NCBI GenBank assembly: GCA_027449025.1 | Contig: DAIDMK010000008.1 | Span: 1 to 64,000 of the forward strand | Reading direction: 5' to 3' | Source of the DNA: Lutibacter sp. | GTDB lineage: Bacteria > Bacteroidota > Bacteroidia > Flavobacteriales > Flavobacteriaceae | Length of the DNA stretch: 64,000 nucleotides | Notes under the pieces: generated by a model | Database searches by the model: none | What the model was told of the DNA's origin: nothing | Seen by the model: only the letters and a program-made list of their open reading frames with translations | In this document: piece after piece, positions 31,439-42,213 of the stretch | Numbering within the stretch: the stretch's first letter is position 1 | Layout of the letters: every line of letters starts with the position of its first letter | Made by a program: the position numbers and the translations under genes

Positions 31439-33355
31439 TTATTCTAAAATAGTTGGAGTTAATGACCTGTTGTATTGAATGATAAAAACGCCATGATTTT
31501 CAAAACTTCCCAACAAATTTCTATCATAACTAAATAATGTTGAAAGCCTTGATGATTTTCCCGCCTTTAACCCATCTTCCAAACTGCTCATTGTTGCTAT
31601 TCTTGCCAAAACATCATAAGTGATATCAAATCCTTTTAGTGCGTATTTTGAGGGAATCGCATAATTTTTATTCTGATACGTTTTGTAAAAATTATTGACA
31701 ACAGCGTCATCAAAATTCGAAAAATCTATGGATGGGTACATAAAATTCAATTGTCCTAGCAGGTTATTGTCCACGCTATTAAAATTATTCCCTTTATCCA
31801 AGGCGATTAATGTTATTGCAAAGTTATCTGCCAAACTTTTTAAACTATTTACTGCCGACGCTGTTGTCACCATTTCATTACTCACTAAAATTACCCAGTT
31901 ATTAGCTGTTTTGGTTAATTTATCAGAAAACTTTCCTACAGAAATATAACCAGATTCCGATTTTACAACCGATATATTTTTAAGGTTCTTAAACATTTTT
32001 AACCTGTTCACAATTTGCCATAGTTTAGTTTGAGATTCAGATTTTTCATCATTAATAACAACAATATTTTCACCATTGTAATTTTTTTCCAAATACCTTA
32101 ACAACTCACTTTGTAATAATTCATCTTCTGGCGCCGCTTTTACCAAGTTATTTGCAGAGTTGGCAGACTGGTTTTTCGAATAAAAAGGAACGACTACCGG
32201 TGCTTCAATATGTTTTGAAAGCCAAACCGCATTGTCAAAATATAACGGTCCTATCACAACATCAGCGTTTTTTAAATCATTTCTATTGATAATAGTTTGA
32301 AGTCTGTATGTAGAATTTTCAGAGTCTATAAATTTAACTTTAACGTTCAGCCCTCTATTTCTTAAAGAATCTATTGCCATGGTTGCCCCCAAATGAAAAT
32401 CGGTAACAATATTTAACAAAGAATTGCTTTTTCCAAAGTTTTCATTTCTGGTAGAATCCGCGGACTTATTTATGTTATAAGGCAGCAACATAACAAGATT
32501 AATTTCTCTTGAAAAATTGAAATTTTCATTAAACCCACCTTTATTCGCCGCATACTGAACTTCATTCGCAATGCCTATTTCATTTTTTCCATTTTTAATC
32601 GGTTTTATTTTTAAGGTCATTCCCAATTTTAAACCATTAGAAAGTTCGGGGTTTAATCTTAACAATTCAGCTTGTGAAACTTGATAACGGTTCGATAAAT
32701 TATACAGCGTATCATCTTTAATCACCGTATGAATTTCGTAGTTAAGTAGCTCCATATTATTACCGGCTTTAGGAACCACCAACTCCAAACCAATTTTTAA
32801 ACCATCCTTTAATGATGGATTTAATCTTATTAATTCCGCCTGTGTGATATTGAATCGATTCGACAGATTGTACAAGGTATCATCTTTAACAACTATGTGA
32901 AACTCATAGGCTACAGTATCATATGGTTTGACAATTACTGCTGGCTCAGGAATTATCAAGTCCATTCCAGGTTTTAAACCATCTGCTATCTGAGGATTTG
33001 CGGCAATTAATTCCTCCATTGTGATTCCAAACTTTTTGGAAATACCATATGAAGTGTCTTTGGGTAGCACTTCGTATCGTTTTTGATTACTTTGGGTTAA
33101 TTTTACTTCTTGAACCTTGGTGTCCTCTTCGCCATAATTCATATTAGGTACAATAATGACGGTATTTGGTTCGAGATTTCGACTAATATCTGGATTTAGT
33201 TGAAGCAAATCTCTGGAGGTTATATTATATGCTTTAGCGATACTTTTTACAGTTTCTCCTTTCTTAACTGTGTAAGAAACATATTTCTTTTGCTGGGCTA
33301 TGGTAATACCCATAAACAAAAAAAGGAATACAAATAAAAGGGTTATTCTTTTCAT
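31439..33355 (-). CDS. Exported protein with four LysM domains and a periplasmic-binding-like domain
   Basis: A 638-residue protein with a signal peptide ending near TIAQQ. Four LysM repeats follow: about 26-70 (YTVKKGETVKSIAKAYNIT), 92-138 (YEVLPKDTSYGISKKFGIT), 150-197 (HIVVKDDTLYNLSNRFNIT) and 206-252 (HTVIKDDTLYNLSNRYQVS). The last two are near-identical, a recent duplication. Residues about 290-630 resemble the type I periplasmic-binding fold of amino-acid ABC receptors (VIGPLYFDNAVWLSKH, PVVVPFYSKNQ). It should bind peptidoglycan and perhaps regulate an amidase or synthase, LpoA-like. It shares the strand with guaA, 25 bases away. Confidence 0.85.
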   Translation of the reverse strand: MKRITLLFVFLFLFMGITIAQQKKYVSYTVKKGETVKSIAKAYNITSRDLLQLNPDISRNLEPNTVIIVPNMNYGEEDTKVQEVKLTQSNQKRYEVLPKDTSYGISKKFGITMEELIAANPQIADGLKPGMDLIIPEPAVIVKPYDTVAYEFHIVVKDDTLYNLSNRFNITQAELIRLNPSLKDGLKIGLELVVPKAGNNMELLNYEIHTVIKDDTLYNLSNRYQVSQAELLRLNPELSNGLKLGMTLKIKPIKNGKNEIGIANEVQYAANKGGFNENFNFSREINLVMLLPYNINKSADSTRNENFGKSNSLLNIVTDFHLGATMAIDSLRNRGLNVKVKFIDSENSTYRLQTIINRNDLKNADVVIGPLYFDNAVWLSKHIEAPVVVPFYSKNQSANSANNLVKAAPEDELLQSELLRYLEKNYNGENIVVINDEKSESQTKLWQIVNRLKMFKNLKNISVVKSESGYISVGKFSDKLTKTANNWVILVSNEMVTTASAVNSLKSLADNFAITLIALDKGNNFNSVDNNLLGQLNFMYPSIDFSNFDDAVVNNFYKTYQNKNYAIPSKYALKGFDITYDVLARIATMSSLEDGLKAGKSSRLSTLFSYDRNLLGSFENHGVFIIQYNRSLTPTILE

Positions 33356-33380
33356 AAATGAAATTTAATTTAAAAATGGG

Positions 33381-34913
33381 CTATTCCCATTCAATAGTTG
33401 CCGGTGGCTTAGAACTAATGTCGTACACTACTCTATTAACGCCTTTAACGCTATTTATTATTTTATTTGACGTTTTTTGTAAAAACTCGTAAGGCAAATT
33501 CACCCAATCGGCTGTCATTCCATCAGTAGATTCAACTGCACGCAACACCACTGCTTTTTCATAAGTTCTTTCATCACCCATTACGCCAACTGAATTTACT
33601 GGCAATAACATCGCTCCTGCCTGCCAAACCTTATCATACAAGCCCCATTCCTTTAGTCCGTTTATAAAAATAGCGTCAACTTCCTGCAACATTTGCACTT
33701 TTTCTGCGGTAATATCTCCTAAAATCCGAATTCCCAAACCTGGTCCCGGGAATGGATGTCTTCCCAATAATTCAGCATCTATTCCCAATGTTGCTCCTAC
33801 CCTACGTACCTCATCTTTAAAAATCATTCGCAGCGGTTCTACAATCTTAAGTTTCATAAAATCGGGTAATCCACCCACATTATGATGCGATTTAATGGTT
33901 GCTGATGGTCCGCCACTAACAGAAATAGATTCAATAACATCAGGGTAAATAGTTCCTTGTGCCAACCATTTTACCTCTTCAATTGCATGCGCTTCATCAT
34001 CAAAAACTTCAATAAAAATGCGACCTATGATTTTGCGTTTTCCTTCTGGATCCGATTCTCCCTCGAGGCCTTTCAAAAAACGTGCCGAAGCATCGACGCC
34101 TTTTACATTCAAGCCCATATGTTTATATTGATCTAAAACATTTTCAAATTCATTTTTTCGCAACAAACCGTTATTTACAAAGATGCAATATAAATTACTG
34201 CCAATGGCTTTGCTTAATAAAACTGCTGCAACGGTTGAATCCACGCCTCCTGAAAGTCCGAGAACAACCTTGTCATTTCCGATTTGCTTTTTTAAATTTT
34301 CAACGGTTAATTCCACAAAAGAATCCGGCGTCCAAGTTTGGGCTACGCCACCTATTTTAACCAAAAAGTTTTCTAATATTTTCAATCCGTCTGTTGTATG
34401 GTAAACTTCGGGGTGAAACTGAATACCAAAAGTATCTTCGTTTTTAATTTTAAACGCCACATTTTCAACATCCTGCGTACTGGCAATTAACTCAAAATTT
34501 TCAGGCAAATCAACTATAGTGTCACTATGACTCATCCAAACTTGGCTTCCCAGCTTCACATCTTCAAAAAAGAGTTCGTTTGATTTAACAAAAGAAAGAT
34601 TTGCCCTGCCATATTCACGCGTGTTTGAATCAGCGACTTTTCCGCCAAAATTATGCGCTAAAAATTGTGCACCATAACATACGCCCAACAAAGGTTTTTT
34701 ACCTTTTATTTGAGATAAGTCGGGATACAGGGCGTCATCTGCGCGCACTGAAAACGGACTTCCGGAGAGAATTACAGCCTTGTAATTTTCTACGTTAAAA
34801 TTTTTGCTATTGAAAGGAAAAATTTCACAAAAAATATTGAGTTCTCTAACTCTTCGGGCAATTAATTGCGTGTATTGCGAACCGAAATCTAATATAAGTA
34901 CCTTGTTTTGCAT
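33381..34913 (-). CDS. guaA: GMP synthase, glutamine-hydrolysing
   Basis: A 510-residue enzyme converting XMP, glutamine and ATP to GMP. The class I glutamine amidotransferase domain has the nucleophile cysteine in [17 protein letters not shown] and the His-Glu pair in QFHPEVYHT. The ATP pyrophosphatase domain has the PP-loop [17 protein letters not shown], and the C-terminal dimerisation domain ends [18 protein letters not shown]. The ATG at 34911-34913 ([18 protein letters not shown]) was chosen; an upstream in-frame TTG two codons away is less likely. Length is normal. Confidence 0.97.
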   Translation of the reverse strand: MQNKVLILDFGSQYTQLIARRVRELNIFCEIFPFNSKNFNVENYKAVILSGSPFSVRADDALYPDLSQIKGKKPLLGVCYGAQFLAHNFGGKVADSNTREYGRANLSFVKSNELFFEDVKLGSQVWMSHSDTIVDLPENFELIASTQDVENVAFKIKNEDTFGIQFHPEVYHTTDGLKILENFLVKIGGVAQTWTPDSFVELTVENLKKQIGNDKVVLGLSGGVDSTVAAVLLSKAIGSNLYCIFVNNGLLRKNEFENVLDQYKHMGLNVKGVDASARFLKGLEGESDPEGKRKIIGRIFIEVFDDEAHAIEEVKWLAQGTIYPDVIESISVSGGPSATIKSHHNVGGLPDFMKLKIVEPLRMIFKDEVRRVGATLGIDAELLGRHPFPGPGLGIRILGDITAEKVQMLQEVDAIFINGLKEWGLYDKVWQAGAMLLPVNSVGVMGDERTYEKAVVLRAVESTDGMTADWVNLPYEFLQKTSNKIINSVKGVNRVVYDISSKPPATIEWE

Positions 34914-34916
34914 CCG

Positions 34917-34924
34917 CAAAAATA
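34917..34924 (-). promoter_or_regulatory. -7 element directly before guaA
   Basis: On the minus strand TATTTTTG ends three bases before the guaA ATG, again pointing to a leaderless or near-leaderless message, as at rlmB. It also overlaps the alternative TTG start, which would then be untranscribed. Confidence 0.45.
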
Positions 34925-34993
34925 ATATTAAAATAAATAACCCTAATACTTTGTGCGTTTTTTTCTGAACAAAATGATTTTATAAGTGGTAAA

Positions 34994-35019
34994 AAGCCCC
35001 CTAGCCCCCGAAGGGGGAA
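34994..35019. repeat. CCCCC-GAAG-GGGG hairpin repeat, copy C (inverted)
   Basis: AAGCCCCCTAGCCCCC followed by GAAGGGGGAA is the reverse complement of copy A at 6225-6250. It lies between guaA and gyrB rather than at a gene end, so here it cannot be a simple 3' terminator for either. Confidence 0.75.
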
Positions 35020-35066
35020 CTATTATTGTAACATAAAACAGTTAAAGGATTTTAAATGTTCGATTA

Positions 35067-35094
35067 AATTCCCTTTCCTTCGGAAGGGGTTGAG
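35067..35094. repeat. Diverged hairpin repeat, copy E
   Basis: AATTCCCTTTCCTTCGGAAG followed by GGGTTGAG has the same layout as copy A (AATTCCCCC, TTCG, G-run, TTAG) with substitutions. Copies C and E are in opposite orientation within 75 bases of each other. Confidence 0.55.
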
Positions 35095-35170
35095 AATAGA
35101 AAAAAAAATCTAAAGTCCAATACACTCAACAATCATCATAAATCGTAACGCAAAAATTGTAATTCTTAGT

Positions 35171-35262
35171 TTTGCGTTAGCGAGTGAAGTGTAAATCCTT
35201 TTTTGAGGTATTTCATCGAAAAAAAGATTGCAACGAAAAGCGCGACCCGCAGGGGAACGCCC
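35171..35262 (+). repeat. GC-rich dispersed intergenic element, copy 2
   Basis: It begins TTTGCGTTAG and ends TTGCAACGAAAAGCGCGACC followed by CGCAGGGGAACGCCC, matching both ends of 15584-15675 at equal length (92 bases). The interior here is AT-rich rather than GC-rich. The guaA-gyrB gap (34914-35540) thus contains two hairpin repeats and this element; the remainder is AT-rich with only the gyrB promoter recognised. Confidence 0.7.
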
Positions 35263-35381
35263 AAATAATCGCCGTTATTCCATCAAAAAAAACAATATTT
35301 CGAACTTTTCTGAACGCAAATAAGTTCATTTAAACCATTTTTAGTTTTCTGCAACTGTCCATTTTTATCAAAATACCTTAA

Positions 35382-37481
<2,100 letters not shown>

Positions 37482-37507
37482 TTTACATTAGAATTATTGA
37501 AAATATG

Positions 37508-37541
37508 AAAAGAGACTATCTAAAAAGATGGTCTTTTTTTT
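37508..37541 (+). terminator. Terminator of gyrB
   Basis: AAAAGAGACTATCT and AGATGGTCTTTTTTTT form a stem with one G-U pair, an AAAA loop and an eight-T tract, 26 bases after the gyrB stop. It lies inside the upstream extension of the next open frame, supporting that gene's later start. Confidence 0.75.
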
Positions 37542-37603
37542 GCAATAAATTTTACAGTAAAATTTTTCTTTATATCTTTACAATTGATTTTATCCCCCCT
37601 ATA

Positions 37604-38620
37604 ATGAAAAAAATATCCCTATTACTACTCCTTTTACTTAGTTTTTCAGTAAAATCCCAAGATTTAGATTTGCTGCTATTGGCAAAAGATGATTCAAATT
37701 TATTGATGAAAAACTATATGACTCCAGTAATGGAAGGAATGCAATATAGTTTAAATGACGGTTGGTACCATACGGCAAAAACCCACAAAAAACTAGGCTT
37801 TGACATTACCATAAGTGCAAATGCGGCCATAGTTCCAAATTCGTCAAGGACATTCCAATTTGAAGCAAATGATTATCAATACTTAACATTGGAAAGTGGA
37901 GACAGCAAAATGCAGACAGTTATGGGAACAGATAACAATAGTGTTATTGGTGTTAGAATTCCCGAAGGGCAAAACTATAAAGTCACACAATTTTCTTTAC
38001 CTGATGGAATTGGTAACGATTTGCCGTTAAATGCCGTCCCATCTCCTATGATACAGGCCAGTGTGGGAATACCATTTAGCACAGATATCAGCATTCGATA
38101 TTTACCAAAAATTAATACAGATGATGTTGAAGGAAATTTAATAGGCTTTGGAATTAAACACAATTTAATGCAATATTTAGGTCCTATAGATAAATTGCCA
38201 TTAAATGTTGCCCTGTTTGCAGGCTATACTTCTATGGATGCAACATACTATTTAGGGAATGTTTCCACCGGATTAGCGGGAAGCAACCAGGAAACTACTT
38301 TTAAGTTAAATGCCTATACCATTCAAACAATAGCTTCATTGGATTTTCCCATTATTTCATTATACGGCGCAATTGGTTATGACAACGGAACTTCAACCTT
38401 AAAATTGAAAGGCACTTATGAGCTACAGTACACCTATGAGGGCACCAATAACACGGTAACAGAAACAGTTACAGATCCCATAAATATGGATTTTAATACC
38501 AGTGGCGTAAGAGGGACCATAGGCGCAAGATTAAATATTGGGTTTTTTAAAATCTTTGGAGATTTCACCATAAAAGAATACAACACCATAACTACAGGTA
38601 TCGCGTTTAGTTTTAGGTAG
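37604..38620 (+). CDS. DUF6588-family outer-membrane protein
   Basis: A 338-residue exported protein. The signal peptide covers 1-19 (SFSVKSQ). The N-terminal motif LLMKNYMTPVMEGMQYSLNDGWYHTAKTHKKLGFDITI is characteristic of a Bacteroidota family annotated DUF6588. The rest has amphipathic strands (TDISIRYLPKI, VALFAGYTSM, LYGAIGYDNGTSTLKLKGTYEL) ending in GIAFSFR, as in an outer-membrane barrel. The start was moved to MKKISLLLL because the open frame's upstream 33 codons cover the gyrB terminator. Function unknown; the family name is from memory. Confidence 0.78.
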   Translation: MKKISLLLLLLLSFSVKSQDLDLLLLAKDDSNLLMKNYMTPVMEGMQYSLNDGWYHTAKTHKKLGFDITISANAAIVPNSSRTFQFEANDYQYLTLESGDSKMQTVMGTDNNSVIGVRIPEGQNYKVTQFSLPDGIGNDLPLNAVPSPMIQASVGIPFSTDISIRYLPKINTDDVEGNLIGFGIKHNLMQYLGPIDKLPLNVALFAGYTSMDATYYLGNVSTGLAGSNQETTFKLNAYTIQTIASLDFPIISLYGAIGYDNGTSTLKLKGTYELQYTYEGTNNTVTETVTDPINMDFNTSGVRGTIGARLNIGFFKIFGDFTIKEYNTITTGIAFSFR

Positions 38621-38743
38621 GATTTATCAACATTTTCTTCAAATTACACAATTACCAATATTTTTATAAAAAATTTATAGGGACTGCTTATTTGCCGTCC
38701 CTTTTTTATCATAAATATTAGCGCTTTTTCGCATAAAAATTTG

Positions 38744-38751
38744 TAAATTTG
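38744..38751 (+). promoter_or_regulatory. -7 element of mdh
   Basis: TAAATTTG lies 35 bases before the mdh ATG. No TTG occurs at the -33 distance. Confidence 0.45.
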
Positions 38752-38786
38752 GATTAATTTTTTATAAAACAAACAACACATAAAAT

Positions 38787-39710
38787 ATGAAAGTAACAGT
38801 AGTAGGAGCAGGTGCTGTAGGTGCAAGTTGTGCCGAGTACATCGCTATTAAAAATTTCGCATCAGAAGTGGTATTGATTGACATTAAAGAAAATTATGCT
38901 GAAGGTAAGGCAATGGATCTTATGCAAACAGCGTCGTTAATGGGATTCGATACTAAAATTACAGGAACCACAAACGATTATTCAAAAACAGCAGGAAGTG
39001 AAGTTGCTGTTATTACAAGCGGTATTCCAAGAAAACCAGGAATGACTCGTGAAGAATTAATTGGAATTAACGCCGGAATTGTAAAATCGGTGGTTGAAAG
39101 TTTACTTAAACATTCTCCAAAAGCAATTATTATTGTGGTGAGTAACCCAATGGACACCATGGCGTATTTGGCACATAAAGTTGCAGGAATCGCTAAAAAC
39201 AGAATTATTGGAATGGGAGGCGCCTTAGACAGTGCCCGCTTTAAATACCGCTTAGCTGAAGCATTAGGTTGTCCGCAATCTGATGTTGACGGAATGGTAA
39301 TTGCGGGTCACAGTGACACGGGTATGTTACCTTTAACACGTTTGGCTGTAAGAAACAGCGTTCCTGTTACACAATATTTATCCGCAGAGCGTTTAGCTCA
39401 AGTTGCTGAAGATACCAAAGTTGGCGGTGCTACATTAACAAAAATGTTAGGCACAAGTGCTTGGTATGCGCCAGGTGCTGCAGTTTCTTCTATGGTTCAG
39501 GCGATTGTGAATGACCAAAAGAAAATGTTCCCATGTTCTGCTTTATTAGACGGCGAATACGGAATGAAAGATATTTCAATTGGTGTGCCTTGTATTATAG
39601 GCAAAAACGGTATCGAAAAAATTGTTGAAATTGATTTAACCGATGCTGAGAAAGCCAAATTAAAAGAAAGTGCTGCAGGCGTTAGAAGTGTTAACGATTT
39701 GTTGGTTTAA
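38787..39710 (+). CDS. mdh: Malate dehydrogenase, LDH-like type
   Basis: A 307-residue NAD-dependent enzyme interconverting malate and oxaloacetate in the TCA cycle. The Rossmann fold opens with KVTVVGAGAVGASCAEYIA and an acidic residue after the second strand (VVLIDIKEN), indicating NAD preference. The substrate arginine loop is GIPRKPGMTREEL, followed by VVSNPMDTMAYL and the catalytic histidine in VIAGHSDTGMLPL. An arginine after PRKPG, not a glutamine, supports malate over lactate dehydrogenase. Length is normal. It is monocistronic with its own terminator. Confidence 0.96.
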   Translation: MKVTVVGAGAVGASCAEYIAIKNFASEVVLIDIKENYAEGKAMDLMQTASLMGFDTKITGTTNDYSKTAGSEVAVITSGIPRKPGMTREELIGINAGIVKSVVESLLKHSPKAIIIVVSNPMDTMAYLAHKVAGIAKNRIIGMGGALDSARFKYRLAEALGCPQSDVDGMVIAGHSDTGMLPLTRLAVRNSVPVTQYLSAERLAQVAEDTKVGGATLTKMLGTSAWYAPGAAVSSMVQAIVNDQKKMFPCSALLDGEYGMKDISIGVPCIIGKNGIEKIVEIDLTDAEKAKLKESAAGVRSVNDLLV

Positions 39711-39730
39711 TAGTTTCTTAATATATTTTA

Positions 39731-39767
39731 AAAGCTCCTCAAAATTTCGATTCTGAGGAGCTTTTTG
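39731..39767 (+). terminator. Terminator of mdh
   Basis: AAAGCTCCTCA pairs perfectly with TGAGGAGCTTT, with a 12-base loop and TTG after the T-run, 20 bases beyond the mdh stop codon. Confidence 0.85.
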
Positions 39768-39938
39768 TTGGTAGTTTGAATTACAAAGTTTGTAAAAATA
39801 ACGGTTGATAAGCATGTCCTTTCCTGTTATCTAGGAATAATGTTATAGCCTTTCTTTAGCTCCACCATAATGGTTTAAAGTAATCCATAAAGCAACCAAA
39901 CTTTTTTATGTGGCAATAACAAGGACAGCGGATTTCAG

Positions 39939-40532
39939 TTACATTTTCACAAAAACAAAATCTCCAGTAATTGGATCTATGTAAAAAGTTTCCCCTCTAG
40001 TATTTTTATTAATGGTACGCCCTTCTTTATCGGTCCCAATTACTTGAATATCGCTTATGTCGTCTCCTCCAAATTTAATAAATGAAAGCGTTTTTTTATT
40101 ATTTCTAGAAGCTAGCGCATTTTCTTGAATGGAAACATCAGTTGGATTTTCATTCACTATCGTTGCTTTCGACCTACTTTCGCCTTTTATATCTCCAATT
40201 TTGATATAAACACAACATTGATATTTTGCAAAATCTTCATTGCTTATATAACTTAAATCACCATTTTTTGCATCGATGGTAAAATATTCTCCACGGTCAT
40301 TTTTATACACAGGTGAGCCTTTTAAAACGCCAACAATGCTCATCCTTTTGTGTTCCAGATCATACTTTAAAAAAATGTTTTGTGCACTCTTTGTTTGTTG
40401 GGCATTTACGCCTTTCGCTTTGCTTAAAACTTGTCCGTAGGAATTCATCGGCAACATTTGAATTGCCATTACCACTGCAGTAGTCAAGATTGCTTTTGAA
40501 GCCATACTTGCATTTGTTAATGATTTTTTCAT
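39939..40532 (-). CDS. Exported protein with an internal repeat, function unknown
   Basis: A 197-residue protein with a long N-terminal signal (hydrophobic core ILTTAVVMAIQMLP, cleavage near NSYGQ). Two related segments stand out: SPVYKNDRGEYFTIDAKNGD at about 74-93 and RTINKNTRGETFYIDPITGD at about 173-192, both of pattern N-x-RGE-x-F-x-ID-x-x-x-GD. The repeat suggests two copies of a small beta module. A CC pair occurs in YQCCVYIKIGD. The SET-domain gene is 39 bases upstream on the same strand, so the two may be co-transcribed. I do not recognise a family. Confidence 0.6.
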   Translation of the reverse strand: MKKSLTNASMASKAILTTAVVMAIQMLPMNSYGQVLSKAKGVNAQQTKSAQNIFLKYDLEHKRMSIVGVLKGSPVYKNDRGEYFTIDAKNGDLSYISNEDFAKYQCCVYIKIGDIKGESRSKATIVNENPTDVSIQENALASRNNKKTLSFIKFGGDDISDIQVIGTDKEGRTINKNTRGETFYIDPITGDFVFVKM

Positions 40533-40571
40533 TTTTTTTAAAATTAAGTTAATAGAATAGTTTAAATGTTT

Positions 40572-41036
40572 TCAATATAAAAATAAGGAACCTCTGCAAT
40601 TTATTGAACCACAATTACAGGGAAACCATTCTTTTTTTTGTTCAGCAGTAATTTTTATAGCTTCTTTATAAAAATTCAATTTATAGTCAAAACACAACTC
40701 CTCACCCGCTATCAGTGCCTGAATTGCATAAATGTAAGGAGTTTCATTAAAATACAAAACTTCACAATTTGGCGCACAACTATGGTTTATAAAACGGGCG
40801 TCGTTTCCACCTCTTTCCCCATCTATGGCAATAGTCTCATTTAGGCTTAGCACATATATCATACTGGTTAAACCATTTGCTAAATCACTTGCCAAATTTT
40901 CCTTATTCACTCTTTGCCCCATATATTCAAAAATCCTTGTTCCTTTTGGAATCGTTCTTTTTGCAAACACGCCTTTGCCATGAACAGAAGATGTTTTTAC
41001 AATGGTGAAATCTCTTAATCTAGGCACTTGACTCAT
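40572..41036 (-). CDS. SET-domain protein-lysine methyltransferase
   Basis: A 154-residue stand-alone SET domain with post-SET. Visible motifs are SVHGKGVFAKRTIPKGTRIFEYMGQRV (SET-N), then DARFINHSCAPNCEVLYFN, containing the RFINHSCxPN cofactor and knot motif, then GEELCFDYKLNF with the catalytic-tyrosine region. The zinc-binding post-SET PCNCGSINCRG closes it. All key residues look intact, so activity on a protein lysine is likely. The target is unknown. Bacterial SET proteins are scattered; this one is a compact form without other domains and has no signal peptide. Confidence 0.88.
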   Translation of the reverse strand: MSQVPRLRDFTIVKTSSVHGKGVFAKRTIPKGTRIFEYMGQRVNKENLASDLANGLTSMIYVLSLNETIAIDGERGGNDARFINHSCAPNCEVLYFNETPYIYAIQALIAGEELCFDYKLNFYKEAIKITAEQKKEWFPCNCGSINCRGSLFLY

Positions 41037-41335
41037 CTGTTTTAAAAAATTAAAAAAAATAATTACATTGATAAATAATACTTGGGATAGATTAGGCTAT
41101 CAAAGATACAAATTTACACTTCACAATATCAACAACTTAGCTAATTTTTAAAAATACGAGGATAATTCTATTGGCAGTACCCCTCCTTAATGATTTAAAG
41201 TGATAAACAAACAACTAAAAAAATTAGGCGCTCTATTCTGATTTTAAATAATTCTGCAATAAATTTATAGACCAAATATCTCAACCTATATTATTATCCA
41301 TTTCCAAAAAAAATTAAAAGTTGTTCAAATAACCC

Positions 41336-41364
41336 TTGTTTTATCTAATTTTTATCTATTTTTG
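41336..41364 (+). promoter_or_regulatory. Promoter of crcB: TTG-N18-TATTTTTG
   Basis: TTG at 41336-41338 and TATTTTTG at 41357-41364 match the Bacteroidota promoter. The roughly 50-base leader contains TGCCAA and TTGGCA arms (within 41370-41391) that can pair. The rest of the 385-base gap from 41037 is AT-rich with nothing recognised. Confidence 0.6.
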
Positions 41365-41421
41365 AATAGTGCCAATATTAAAAATTTGGCAACTTCGCTA
41401 ACCTCAAACTGAAGAGAAGAA

Positions 41422-41793
41422 ATGAGAATTTTATTATTAGTAGGAACGGGAAGTTTTATTGGGGGTATTTTGCGATATACGCTATCGCAAATTATTCAGA
41501 CAAAATTTCTTTCCACTTTTCCTTTCGGTACTTTAGGTATCAATATTTTAGGCTGTTTTGCCATCGGATTTGTATTTGCACTCAGTGAAAAAACTAATAT
41601 GAGTCCAGAAATGCGGATGTTTCTTGCTACAGGAATTTGTGGTGGATTTACCACATTTTCAGCTTTCTCAAACGAAACCTTCAGTTTAATGCGTGACGGT
41701 CAGCTTTTGTATGCTTCTGCTTACATCACCTCTAGCATTTTATTTGGTCTGTTTGCAACATTTTTTGGATATTCAATTATTAAATTTATCTAA
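41422..41793 (+). CDS. crcB: Fluoride ion channel CrcB/Fluc
   Basis: A 123-residue inner-membrane protein with four transmembrane helices, a dual-topology fluoride exporter subunit. Family motifs are GSFIGGILRYTLSQ at the N-terminus, PFGTLGINILGCFAIGFV with the conserved asparagine, and TGICGGFTTFSAFSNET with the conserved threonine-phenylalanine box of the fluoride pore. Length is normal for a single homodimeric Fluc. The DUF190 gene follows after two bases, a common pairing. Confidence 0.95.
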   Translation: MRILLLVGTGSFIGGILRYTLSQIIQTKFLSTFPFGTLGINILGCFAIGFVFALSEKTNMSPEMRMFLATGICGGFTTFSAFSNETFSLMRDGQLLYASAYITSSILFGLFATFFGYSIIKFI

Positions 41794-41795
41794 CC

Positions 41796-42143
41796 ATGGA
41801 AAATAATCCAAATGCAAAATTGCTTCGTATTTTTATAGGTGAATCTGACAAAATAGGTTGTGAAACACTTTATGAAACAATTGTTTTTGAGGCAAAAAAA
41901 TATGGGCTTTCAGGAGCAACGGTTACGCGTGGCATTATGGGTTTTGGAGCAAACAGTAAAATTCACACTTCAAAACTTCTTGAACTTTCCTCCGACCTTC
42001 CAATAGTTATCGAAATTGTTGACTATGAAGAAAAAATTAAAGATTTTACAAAGATTGTTGAAAACTTATTTGAGCAATCAAAATCAGGCGGACTAATTAC
42101 GCTTGAAAAAGCAGAAATCATCAGGTACAAAGCCGGTAAATAA
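41796..42143 (+). CDS. DUF190-family protein
   Basis: A 115-residue cytoplasmic protein. KLLRIFIGESDKIGCETLYETIVFEAKKYGLSGATVTRGIMGFG is the DUF190 signature; the fold is ferredoxin-like and related to PII-type proteins. DUF190 genes frequently sit directly beside crcB, and here the gap is two bases, so a role in controlling or supporting fluoride export is plausible but unproven. Confidence 0.9.
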   Translation: MENNPNAKLLRIFIGESDKIGCETLYETIVFEAKKYGLSGATVTRGIMGFGANSKIHTSKLLELSSDLPIVIEIVDYEEKIKDFTKIVENLFEQSKSGGLITLEKAEIIRYKAGK

Positions 42144-42213
42144 AAGTTGTCATAGACTGAATTCAAAAAAACTTTTTTATAGTAAAACAACCTACTATTT
42201 CTAAAATTTAAAG

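Noticed and set aside
34914-34919. GTG/TTG-type upstream start for guaA two codons before the ATG
   Set aside because: The TTG overlaps the predicted -7 element, and the family N-terminus fits the ATG.
41365-41421. Fluoride riboswitch upstream of crcB
   Set aside because: The leader is only about 50 bases. It has one weak TGCCAA/TTGGCA pairing and lacks the conserved bases and pseudoknot layout expected of the crcB motif.
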